From Hibiscus mutabilis (lineage: Eukaryota; Streptophyta; Magnoliopsida; Malvales; Malvaceae): DNA of 64,000 nucleotides. Below the pieces are notes generated by a model, which did no database searches, had not been told where the DNA came from, and saw nothing but the letters and a program-made list of their open reading frames with translations. Location: the NCBI GenBank assembly GCA_019671005.1, contig CM033747.1:28299188-28363187 (forward strand), in the 5' to 3' direction. Below, one piece after another: positions 35,454 to 46,579 of the stretch. Numbering within the stretch: the first letter of the stretch is position 1; every line of letters begins with the position of its first letter. The position numbers were made by a program, and so were the translations under genes.

Positions 35454-35781
35454 TCGACTCTCCAAAGCTTTCTCATAGAGCTTAAAGAACTGATTCAGAT
35501 TGGTTGAAGCATTCACAAAGCCATCAAAGTACGAGTTCATGCTATCACTTCGTTGGGTTATAGACATCTCGGCAAAAAATGTATCCCGCAGATATACAGG
35601 GATCCAGTGCATGCGGTCATTGTACATCATCTGAATCCATTCATGATCCCTGAGTTCATATCGATCTATAAGAGACAACCAACAAGACTCAAACTCCTCA
35701 ATTGATTCAGGTAAGTTAACACACTTATGGAAATCTGCTTCGAAAGTCGGATGCTCAAGGAACACATGTGACAACTTCTCT

Positions 35782-35819
<38 letters not shown>

Positions 35820-36968
35820 CCGAGTCTCAGGGAAAACCTGAGCAATGACTGACCGAATAACAGCATCGTGATCAGTGGTGATAGACACCGGAGGGCGATC
35901 AGACATTGCCTTAACCCAAGTCTTGAACAGCCAAACAAAAGATGCTTCAGATTCATTTATTAGAAAAGCACAACCAAACAAAACTGGTTGTCCGTGGTGG
36001 TTTACTCCAGTGAAAGGTGCAAAAGGTAGCCGATACCTGTTTGACCTATAGGTAGTATCAAAGGTAACAGTATCCCCGAAGTAAGTATAATTCATCCTAG
36101 ACTTGGTGTCTGCCCAAAACACATTACTCGTCAAAGCTTGATCCTCATCACCCTGAACAGCAAAAAAGAAATTCGGGTTCTCAGCTTGCATTTGCCTCAA
36201 ATAATCCAAAAGTAGTTGCATATCTCCTTCTAAGCTCCTCTGCCGATTATTCCTCATATAATTCCTACAATCCACTTCTGTAAATCCAACCTTACTAATT
36301 CCACCATATTCTTTTATTAAAGCAGACATAATCCTACGAGGCCCCATCCCAGCAGCCTGCAATGTATCAATCAAAGTCTTAGCAGGCCCAGATATTTGCC
36401 TATGAGACCGAAGACAATGAACCTGGTCAGGAGGAACAAGCTCATGATTATGTTCCCTAACAAATCCAGACACAACCCATTTCCCAGAATCCTGCACTTT
36501 AACAGACAAAGAAGCCTTACATCCAACTCTAGTAATAGTACGAGGGCGCTTAATCTCCCTATCTTTTGTTCTTTTCTCATTCAAAGTCCTAAACCCTTCT
36601 TTAGCACAAACAAACTGTCTCTGAATAATTGCTCCATCGCGTCTAGAACGACGAGAAGAACTCACACGCGTACTAAAACCGACTCGGCGAGCATAAGAAT
36701 TGTAAAAGGCCTTTGCGGCCTCTTCAGATTCAAATTCCATACCTTCATATGGCTCAAGATCCAGTAGGCCCCCTTCTGGAAGGTAAATCTCGCCGCTGCC
36801 GTTTCCAAAGCCACCTCCACTGCTATTAGAAGCAAGAAGTAAAGGAGCAGGACTATCAGCCATGTCCTCGTCAACGTCTAACCCTATATTGGCATCATCA
36901 TCGCCATCTCGACCGCTGCTACCTCCTCCGCCTAAGCCAATATCGAATTCCAGAACCTCCGGGTCCAT
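33588..36968 (-). CDS. FRS5: FAR1-related sequence 5-like transcription factor, intact
   Basis: Two exons, 36968-34761 and 33761-33588, joined in phase across a 999-bp GT-AG intron (donor GAG|GTGAGA, acceptor CAG|GATGAC), give 793 residues; Arabidopsis FRS5 is about the same size. It starts MDPEVLEFDIGLGGGG with acidic low-complexity sequence. The FAR1 DNA-binding zinc finger lies at about 75-185 (GFSTRVSSSRRSRRDG, C121, C150, H173, H175). The MULE-transposase-like core is at about 290-390 (DTTYRSNRYRLPFAPFTG, TTDHDAV, RFCKWH). The SWIM finger is C594-x-C596...C606-x-H608. The C-terminus is a coiled coil (DDMDKKIRELTSELEFA) ending KISMKDGL. FRS proteins are nuclear regulators derived from Mutator-like transposases. 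A frame ending in FFFFYREV is exon 1 read into the intron. Its 5' end and 789-bp upstream region are copied three and two times, respectively, in the adjacent retrotransposon block. Confidence 0.95.
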
Positions 36969-37756
36969 TTAATTGAAAATAGAAATTAGTGTCGTGGAAG
37001 TGGCCAAAAAGGAAGTAAGCTTGGACATGGTAGACATTGAAAAAGCAAGGGAAGAGTTGGGTTTTCCGGACAATAATGGAGAAATTGAGAGAAACCCTAG
37101 AATCGAGATTTTGTGAAAGGGGGATTGAAATATAGAATAGAAAAAGGGGGTAAAAGCGAAGAATGCAGTGAAACAATGGAAGTTAAAAGGAAAACAAACT
37201 GAAAGTCTGCAAATTACGTGAAAATTAGGAAGGTTGGATTGGGATTTGCGGAATGTGGGGATTGTATTTGCTACGGCTTCACGTTTTAGGGTCTATCTGT
37301 TGCTACACTCTTATCACCGTTCGATTAGAATACCATATCTTCTGGATGTATGATTGAGTAGAATGAACGTAATAATCAGAGAAGTGCGTAAAAAATTGAA
37401 GAGAGAGAAAATTGAAGGATGAAAAATTATGGTTAAAGGGAGTAAACCTAAATTACTAATGTTATCTATATTTTTTTCATTAATTTTATTTTCGAAGTTA
37501 TTCAATTATATTAATTTTATTCTTTGATCGACGTTGACCGTTAACGTGCTAGCGTGGCGGTTTACTGTGCTAACATGGCAGTACATATGTGATGATGACG
37601 TAGCATAAAGGTTGAGTTGATTTTTTTAACGAGTTCGAGGGTATAATTGGACTTTTTGCCGAGTTTAGGGGTATATTTGATTTTAATTGAAAGTTCGGTA
37701 ACTTATTTAATATTCAAGATAAAAAAGAAATTATTAAAATTTAAAAATATTTATAA
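36969..37756 (-). promoter_or_regulatory. FRS5 upstream region up to the gypsy insertion
   Basis: 789 bp separate the FRS5 start codon from the first LTR. No clear TATA placement can be proven. The part at about 37410-37756 is repetitive: an inverted homologue lies at about 60700-61120. The whole stretch is present again, in the same order, at 43264-44064 and 49598-50396. Confidence 0.6.
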
Positions 37757-40107
37757 TGTAACGACCCGGGTTTTGGGAACCCGAGGCATGGGCCTCGCGT
37801 TTGGGTCATGTTGTTGGGCCTAAAACCTTGGTGGGCTGGTTTTGGTTTTGGGCTTGAGTTATGGGGTTTTTGAGAGGGGCTTTGTGGTAATTTCATAATT
37901 GAAGAAAATGATGAGAGGTGAGGAGTTATGGGTTGCAGGCTTTGTAAGATTGATGAAGTCATTTTGTCCCCAAAAGCTCTTCCCACCATCTTCATCTTCT
38001 CTCCTCTAGGAGTTTGAAGGAAAAACTCCACCTTTGTTAGTTTTGTGTTGAAATCTCGAATTGGGGTAGAAGAGAAAGTTGCTAAGTGTTCAAGGATCTA
38101 CAACCCAAGGTAAGTTTTGCTTGAAATGGTAGAGAAAGGGGTTTTGGTGGGGGTTTTGGAGTGAGAACGAGAATGGTGTTTTTAATCTCATTTCTTGTTG
38201 TTAAATCATCTTTTAAGCTCATTTTAATCTCCAAACCATGTTGTAACTCGTTTACAACACTTCTTTATAGTTAAGGAGGTTGGGGATTGTTCAAAGGCTC
38301 AAGGGAAGAAGAAAGCTTGAAGTGAAAGATTGAGGGCTTTTCTCAGTTGTAAGTCGAGGTTAGTACACTTCTAACTTCTATGTGTTCATTAGCATCATCA
38401 TTTTGGTATGTGTTGCTTGATATATGGTGTTTTGATACTTTAGAGCTTGGATGATCATCAATGGTGAATCTTGTAATTGTTGATGTTTAAGGGTAAAAAT
38501 GGCTAGAAACTCACTTAATGACTTCAAATAACGTGTAGGAACGTTTTGGGACTTAACCATGGTGGTTGAGGGAGGGTTTGGCACAATCCCGAGCTTCAGG
38601 TTTCGAAATCAGGGCTCGAGTACCGGAACGGGGGGTTGCATATCGGTACTCCTTCGTAACTCATGGGTTGAATTGTGAGAGGCATACCAGTACGCCTCTT
38701 TGCGTATCGATACCCCTCGTTAGAGCAGAATTCCAATGAGGCTTTGGTGTACCGATACGCTCGGGGCATACCGGTACCCACTGTTGCATTGCCTAGAAAG
38801 GCTTTGCATACTGGTACGCTAGAGTAAGCGTATCGGTATAGGTAAAGATCGGTATGGGGCGATCCCAGTACCGATATAAGGTACCGGTACGAAACGTAGC
38901 GTACCGGTACGGGGCAAGAGCCAAATTCTTTCGAAGCTAAATAGTGTATCGATACTCATCATGGAGTATCGATACCTAGAGGGGAGTATCGATACTCACC
39001 ATAGAGTATCGATACTCGCTGGGCAATCTGACCAAGTTTTTTTGTTTTGAGTTCGGGGGTTTTATAAATTGTGATAATGGTTCTAATGGGTCCCTTATGA
39101 TATGAAATGACTGGTAAAATCGAGAATGTATGTTCCTCTTTGCTTATATGGATTAAATGGTTAGTTGAGTATTGAAATAAAAGTAAATTGCTTGGTAAGC
39201 GAGTTTTAGGGATCTTTGGTGGATCATTTGTGGTCGTGCCAGGTAAAGGCACTTGTTTGGTTATGAGTCCTTGTTTGATGGGATCTGGATACCCAGTGAA
39301 TGGGTGTTGCAACACATGAAGGCCATCTGATGTGAGATTCTGGGTGATGAATTGAAGGCCGTCCGATGTGAGATTCCGGGTGATGATATTTGCTCAATGT
39401 GAGATTCCAAGCCCCGCTCGATGTGAGATTCTTAGCGAAGACTCGATGTGAAATTTTGAGTATACCGCTCGATGCGAGATTCCGAGCAGCTTGATGTAAG
39501 ATTCCGAGCATGGGTGAGTCTCTCAGTATCATATGACATTGGGCTTCACTCCTGGTTTGTTTACTTTTATGTTGTTGTTGTTGAGGTGTTGTTTGTTTAT
39601 AGTAAGTGTTTAGGCGGTTATGGTAGCGCCAATGCTTTATCCTATCTTGACATCACATTTAATAGCATGCTTTTAATTATGATTCACCTGAAGCATGGTC
39701 GAATGGTTGTGTATCCACTGAGCTTTGTTAGCTCAGCGTTCAGAATCGTTGTTTCCGTTCGCAGGTTGATAGATAATTCAAGCGTAGCGGAGCACTATCG
39801 AAGCGAGGATCTAGCATTGGCCTTTTGGTAGAGTACAAGTACTTAGATATAGTGGGCTATGTATTCGTATGACCCTACGTATTTTTAACTCTATTTGATT
39901 TAACCTGTATTGGTCAACTATTTTATTACTGTATTTGGAGCTCTTTTAACTATTTTGAATGTTTTTAAGTAAGCATGGATTTTAATGATTTGGTTATGAC
40001 ATGTTTGGATGTTTGAGATTGGTTTTACTGGTTTTAAAAGTGAAAATTTTTATGGGAATGGTTCAGGCTTGTGGCCCAATTGTAGCATCCGGGTCGATGG
40101 TGTTACA
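37757..40107 (+). repeat. LTR 1 of the gypsy block
   Basis: 2351 bp, from TGTAACGACCCGGG to GGTGTTACA. Carries palindromic GTACCGGTACG and TATCGATACTC words at about 38620-39020, and irregular repeats of GATGTGAGATTCCGAGC at about 39320-39515. The small frames within it carry no recognisable domain. Confidence 0.95.
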
Positions 40108-40124
40108 TTTTGGTATCAGAGCCT
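40108..40124 (+). other. Primer binding site, tRNA-Met type
   Basis: TTTTGGTATCAGAGCCT directly follows LTR 1. The same site follows LTR 2 (46415) and LTR 3 (52756) but not LTR 4, as expected for a terminal 3' LTR. Confidence 0.85.
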
Positions 40125-40273
40125 AAGTTTAGTCGGTTCTAGGCTGTCCCCGTGGGAGTTTAGTATGGTAAATAGGTGTCTAGCGGATACATGCCTATAA
40201 GTCAAAGTTGTACTTGGATTAATCTAGATTTTCGATAGTGTACTCATGTTGTTTGGTTGTGCAGAGTTGAACC

Positions 40274-42667
40274 GTGCCAAGGAGAGCTAGGAACGTGGAA
40301 GAAATTTTGGGTTCCCGGGGTGGAAGCTTCGATGAAGACTACGTGTCGGATGTGGAAGAGTCCGATGGAGGGGCTAGTCATGAAGCCAACTATTTCTCCC
40401 ACTTACACCGAGCCCTAGACCGAATTGTGAGGGCGATTCTGAGGCATTCATCTACCACTCGGGAAGCACTGGTTGAGAGGGTGCGTAGGCAGGGTGCCAC
40501 AGATTTTCTTGGGTCGGGATAAGACAACCCGGTGAAAGCGGACCAATGGCTTCGAGACACCCGTTGGATTATGAGACAGATGAGGTTGCGGTCCGAAGAT
40601 AAGTTATCCTGTGTGTTATCTTTGCTCAAGGGAAATGTGAGAGAATGGTGGAAAACCATAGAGTTGGAATGTCACCCTAGCCGACCTTCTTGGGATAACT
40701 TTCTTGATGAGTTCGAGAAGAAGTATGTGGGTGAGGCTCACGTTGAAAGGTTGAGAGACCAGTTTACCCACCTTGTGCAAGGGAACCGTACCGTCTTTGA
40801 GTATGAACAAGAATTTATGCATTTGAGCAGGTATGCGCCGGAGCTTGTGGCCACCGAGAAAATAAGGTGCAAGAGGTTCATAAAAGGGTTAAGGAAGGAG
40901 ATACAAACCTATTTGACAGCTGCCCCACCCAAGGTATTTTCTGAGTTGACTGCTAGTGCAAAGTCTCTTGAGCAAGTGCAAGGTCTGACATATGGTTCTG
41001 CTAATGGACAAGGGGGTCCTAGTGGGAGGTCTCAGAATTTCTCTAACAGCTCACAATCTCACTCGATGAGGGATAGAAACTGATGGAATCAGGGAAGATG
41101 AGCTTCGAATCAGAGTATGAGGTCAGATCGTAGATCAGAGTCTGCCAGCCGTAGGAGGCCTACATCATCTTCGTCTATGATGAGCCTAGATAGTTCTCAG
41201 GAGAGTGTGGGCGCAATGTCTTGTAATTAGTGTGGGCGTAGGCACCGAGGAGAGTGTTGGGGTGAAAACCGAGCTTGCTTTAAGTGTGGGTCTCAGGACC
41301 ACCTTGTGAAAGATTGCCTCGCTGTTACCATAGCCGTTCCGGTTCAGGCATCGAGGGTTTCTTATCTAGCTCAGAGGGGCTGAGGGTTCTCTAGGAGAGG
41401 GTTAAGCCAGGCGACTGGCCACCAGAGTAGAGGCACGTTTCAGTCCACGGTAAGGGCACCGGCGAGGCAGTATGCAGTTAGAGCTCAAGAGGATTGCGAG
41501 CCCACCGATGTGATTACAGGTACCTTTTTCCTTATTTTCTGTTCCCATTATTACATTAGTGGATTTGAGGTCTACCTACTCCTATATCCGTAGTGGGATA
41601 TCTTAGCGTTGGGGCATACCGGCTGAAGACCTAAAGATAGGAGTTTGTGTGTCTAGTTCATTAGGGTCAGACGTGTTATTAAACAAGGTGTACCAGAGGT
41701 GTCCTATCGAAGTTCAAGGTTTGATCTTCCCAGCGAATCTTATGGTTTTGTCGTTCTAAGAGTTTGACGCAATCCTAGGTATGGATTGGCTTGTTGAGCA
41801 CGACGCTAGTTTGGGTTGTAGGACCAAGAGCTTGAAGCTACGTGTGGCGGATGGATCTAAGTTAATAATTAGAGGAGAGAGACACCCTTGCATCCCATTA
41901 ATACAGCAAGGCTGTGAGGCTTTTTTATGGATCACGTGGTGGATACAAGAGTCGAGAGTCCGACCATTGAGAGCCTTATGACAGTTTATGAATTTGTGGA
42001 TGTCTTTCCGGAGGAGCTACCTGGATTACCATCGGATCGTGTGCTTAAGTTTTAAATTGAGGTAATGCCCGGCACAGCACTAGTGTACATCCCCCTTATC
42101 GGATGGCACCAACAGAAATGAGAGAGTTGAAGAAGCAAATTCAGGAATTGCTAGAGAAAGGTTTCATCCGACCAAGTGTTTTTCTTTGGGGTGCTCTGGT
42201 CTTACTTGTTAAAAAGAAAAACGGGTCAATGAGAATGTGCATTGACTATCGGCAGTTAAATAAGGTAACGGAGAAGAATCGATATCTTCTTCCCAGAATA
42301 GATGATTTGTTTGACCAGTTGCGAGGTGTCCGAGCCTTCTCGAAGATAGATTTGAGATCGGGGTACTATCAGTTAAAAGTGGTAGAAGAAGATGTCCAGA
42401 ATATCACTTTCAGGACACGGTATGGACACTATGAGTTCTTGGTGATGCCTTTTGGGCTCACTAATGCTCTAGCAGCATTTATAGATTTGATGAACAGAAT
42501 CTTCCAGTCTTATTTGGATCAGTTTGTGGTGATGTTCATCGATGACATTCTAGTTTATTCGTGTTCAGTTGAGGAGCACTACTACCACCTGCGGGTAATT
42601 CTTAAACGTTGAGAGACAGGTGCCTCTATGCAAAGTTCAGTAAATGTGAGTTTTGGCTTTTCGAAGA
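40274..42667 (+). pseudogene. Gypsy gag-protease-RT, body 1 (truncated in RT)
   Basis: Gag opens MPRRARNVEEILG, is cut by TAA at 40520, and resumes to SMRDRN at 41083; the core REWWKTIELECHPSRPSWDNF is typical of retrotransposon gag. A decayed CCHC knuckle follows (FKCGSQDHLVKDC, about 41280-41315). Protease remnants follow (LVDSG-like site changed; AILGMDWLVEHDA at 41770-41810). Reverse transcriptase 42103-42612 shows KIDLRSGYYQL, FLVMPFGLTNA and the catalytic FIDDIL. The frame stops and pol is lost at the FRS5 junction near 42668; RNase H and integrase are absent from this body. Confidence 0.9.
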
Positions 42668-43263
42668 CAAAGTCTTACCAGACCCAGATATTTGCCTATG
42701 AGACCGAAGACAATGAACCTGGCCAGGAGGAACAAGCTCCTGATTATATTCCCTAACAAATCCAAACACAACCCATTTCCAGAATCCTGCACTTTAACAG
42801 ACAAAGAAGCCTTACATCCAACTCTAATAATAGTACGAGGGCGCTTAATCCCCCTATCTTTTGTTCTTTTCTCATTCAAATTCCTAAACCCTTCTTTAGC
42901 ACAAACAAACTGTCTCTGAATAATTGCTCCATCGCGTTTAGAATGACGAGAAGAACTCATACACGTACTAAAACCGACTCAACGAGCATAAGAATTGTAA
43001 AAGGCCTTTGCGGGCTCTTCAAATTCAAATTCCATACCTTCATATGGCTCAAGATCCAGTAGGCCCCCTTCTGGAAGGTAAACTTCGCCGCTGCCGTTTC
43101 CAAAGCCACCTCCACTGCTATTAGAAGCAAGAAGTAAAGGACCAGGACTATCAGCCATGTCCTCGTCAATGTCTAACCCTATATTGGCATCATCATCGCC
43201 ATCTCGACCGTTGCTACCTCCTCCGCCTAAGCCAATATCGAATTCCAGAACCTTCGGGTCCAT
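42668..43263 (-). pseudogene. FRS5 5' fragment, copy 1
   Basis: Matches FRS5 from the start codon (MDPKVLEFDIGLGGGG) to the SHRQI region, then passes into antisense RT. A stop replaces Arg after FYNSYAR (TGA, 42979), and one C is missing in the codons for DSGKW, shifting the frame. Native FRS5 equivalents are 36372-36968. Upstream of it, 43264-44064 repeats the FRS5 5' flank. Confidence 0.93.
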
Positions 43264-44064
43264 TTAATTGAAAAAAGAAATTAGTGTCGTGGAAGTGGAA
43301 TTGAAGTGGCCAAAAAGGAAGTAAGCTTGGACATGGTAGACATTAAAAAAGCAAGGGAAGAGTTGGCTTTTTCGAACAATAATAGAGAAATTGAGAGAAA
43401 CCCTAGAATCGAGTTTTTGTGAAAGGGGGATTGAAATATAGAATAGAAAAAGGGGGTAAAAGCAAAGAATGCAGTGAAACAATGGAAGTTAAAAGGGAAA
43501 ACAAACTGAAAGTCTGCAAATTACATGAAAATTAGGAAGGTTAGATTGGGATTTACGGAATGTGAGGATTGTATTTGTTATGGCTTCACGTTTTAGGGTC
43601 TATCTGTTGCTACACTCTTATCACCGTTCGATTAGAATACCATATCTTCCAGATGTATGATTGAGTAGAATGAACGTAATAATCAGATAAATGCGTAAAA
43701 AATTGAAGAGAGAGAAAATTGAAGGATGAAAAATTAAGGTTAATGGGAGTAAACCTAAATTACTAATGTTATCTATATTTTTTTCATTAATTTTATTTTT
43801 GAAGTTATTCAATTATATTAATTTTATTCTTTGATCGACGTTAATCGTTAACGTGCTAGCGTGGCGGTTTACTGTGCTAACGTGGCAGTACATATGTGAT
43901 GATGACATAGCATAAAGGTTGAGTTGATTTTTTTAACGAGTTCGAGGGCATAATTAGACTTTTTTGCCGAGTTTAGGGGTATATTTGATTTTAATTGAAA
44001 GTTCGATAACTTATTTAATATTCAATATAATAAATAAATTATTAAAATTTAAAAATATTTATAA
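43264..44064 (-). repeat. Copy of the FRS5 upstream region
   Basis: Near-identical in order and content to 36969-37756, including the TATAA just before the LTR. It differs by small changes such as an extra GAATTGAAGTGG segment near 43300. Confidence 0.92.
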
Positions 44065-46414
44065 TGTAACGACTCGGGTTTTGGGAACCCGAGCGTCGGG
44101 CTAACCCGAGGCATGGGCCTTGCGTTTGTGTCATGTTGTTGGCCCTAAAACCTTGGTAGGCTATTTTGGTTTTGGGCTTGAGGATTTTGAGAGGGGCTTT
44201 GTGGTAATTTCATAATTGAAGAAAACGATGAGAGGTGAGGAGTTATGGGCTGCAGGCTTTGTAAGATTGATGAAGTCATTTTGTCCCCAAGAGCTCTTCC
44301 CACCATCTTCATCTTCTCTCATCTAGGAGTTTGAAGGAAAAACTTTACCTTTGTTAGTTTTGTGTTGAAATCTTGGATTGGGTAGAAGGGAAAGTTGCTA
44401 AGTGTTCAAGGATCTACAACCCAAGGTAAGTTTTGCTTGAAATGGTAGAGAAAGGGGTTTTTTGAGTGAGAACCAGAATGGTGTTTTTAATCTCATTTCT
44501 TGTTGTTAAATCGTCTTTTAAGCTCTTTTTAATCTCCAAACCATGTTGTAACTCGTTTACAACACTTCCTTGTAGTTAAGGGGGTTGGGGATTATTCAAA
44601 GGCTCAAGGGAAGAAGAAAGCTTGAAGTGAAAGGTTGAGGGCTTTTCTTAGTTGTAAGTCGAGGTTAGTACACTTCTAACTTCTATGTGTTCATGTGCAT
44701 CATCATTTTGGTATGTGTTGCTTGATATATGGTGTTTTGATACTTTAGAGCTTGGATGATCATCAATGGTGAATCTTGTAATTGTTGATGTTTAAGGGTA
44801 AAAATGGCTAGAAACTTACTTAATGACTTCAAATAACGTGTAGGAACGTTTTGGGACTTAACCATGGTGGTTGAGGGAGGGTTTGGCACAATCTCGAGCT
44901 TCAGGTTTCAAAATCGGGGCTCGAGTACCAGTACGGGGAGGTTGTGTATCGGTACTCCTTCGTAACTCAGGGGTCGAATTGTGAGAGGCGTACCGGTAGG
45001 CATCTCCGCGTATCGATATCCCTCATTAGAGCAAAATTCCAATGAGGCTTTGGTGTACCGGTACGCTCAGGGCGTACCGGTACCCACTATTGCATTGCCT
45101 AGAAAGGCTTTGCGTACTGGTACGCTAGAGTAAGCGTATCGGTACGAGTAAGGATCAGTACGGGGCGATCCCAATACCGATATAGGGTACCGGTACGAAA
45201 CATAGCGTACTGGTACGGGGCAAGGGCCAAATTCTTTCAAAGCTAAATGGTGTATCGATACTCATCATGGAGTATCGATACCTAGAGGGGAGTACCGATA
45301 CTCACCTTAGAGTACCGATACTCGCTGGGCAATCTGCCCAAGTTTTTATGTTTTGAGTTCGGGGGTTTTATAAATTGTGATAATGGTTCTAATGGGTCGT
45401 CCCTTATTATATGAAATGACTAGTAAAATCGAGAATGTATGTTCCTCTTTGCTTATATGGATTAAATGGTTAGTTAAGTATTGAAATAAAAGTAAATTTC
45501 TTGGTAAGCGAGTTATAGGGTTCCTTGGTGGATCATTTGTGGTCGTGCCAGATAAAGTCATTTCTTTGGTTATGAGCCCTTGTTTGATGGGATCCGGATA
45601 CCCAGTGAGTGAGTGTTGCAACACATAGAGGCCATCCGATGTGAGATTCTGGTGATGAATTGAAGGTCATCCGATGTGAGATTTCGGGTGATGATATTTT
45701 CTCGATGCGAGATTCTGAGCCCCACTCGATGTGAGATTCTTAGCGAAGACTCGATGTAAGATTTTGAGTATACCACCCGATACGAGATTCTGAGTAGCTC
45801 ATGTGAGATTCCGAGCATGGGTGGCTCTCCCAGTATCGTGTGACATTGGGTTTTACTCCTAGTTTGTTTACTTTTATGTTGTTGTTGTTGATGAGCTGTT
45901 TGTTTATAGCAATTGTTTAGGCGGTTATGGTAGCGCGAATGCTTTATCCTATCTTGACATCACATTTCATAGCATGCTCTTAATTATGATTCACCTGAAT
46001 CATGGTCGAGTGGTTGTGTATCCACTGAGCTTTGTTAGCTCAGCGTTCGGAATCGTTGTTTCCGTTCGCAGGTTGATAGATAGTTCAAGCGTAGCAGAGC
46101 ACCATCGAAGCGAGGATCCAGCATTGGCCTTTTGGTAGAGTACAAGTACTTAGATATAGTGGGCTATGTATTCGTATGACTCTACGTATTTGTAACTCTA
46201 TTTGATTTAACTTGTATTGGTAAACTATTTTATTACTGTATCTGGAGCTCTTTTAACTATTTTGAATGTTTTTAAGTAAGCATGGATTTTAATGCTTTGG
46301 TTATGACATGTTTGGATGTTTGAGATTGGTTTTACTGGTTTTAAAAGTGAAAATTTTTATAGAAGTGGTTCTGGCTTGTGGCCCAATTGTAGCATCCGGG
46401 TCGAGGGTGTTACA
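44065..46414 (+). repeat. LTR 2 of the gypsy block
   Basis: 2350 bp, TGTAACGACTCGGG to GGTGTTACA, colinear with LTR 1. It contains a GAGCGTCGGGCTAACCC segment near its start that LTR 1 lacks and LTRs 3 and 4 have in near-identical form. Confidence 0.95.
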
Positions 46415-46579
46415 TTTTGGTATCAGAGCCTAGGTTTAGTCGGTTCTAGGCAGTCCCCGGGGGAGTTTAGTGTGGTAAATAGGTGTCTAGCGGATACATG
46501 CCCATAAGTGAAAGTCGTACTTGATTAAGCTGGATTTTCAATGGTGTACTCATGTTGTTTGGTTGCGTAGAGTTGAACC

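Noticed and set aside
34632..36968. FRS5 as a single-exon 778-codon frame ending in FFFFYREV and later residues
   Set aside because: That end is intron readthrough; a clean donor after CQPLSE and an in-phase downstream exon give the family-typical C-terminus.
39320..39515. Regular short repeats resembling a CRISPR array
   Set aside because: This is plant LTR sequence; unit length and spacers are irregular and no cas genes are possible here.
39472..39831. 119-codon frame in LTR 1 (and relatives in other LTRs)
   Set aside because: It lies wholly in repetitive LTR sequence, is interrupted or shifted in the other LTRs, and has no known domain.
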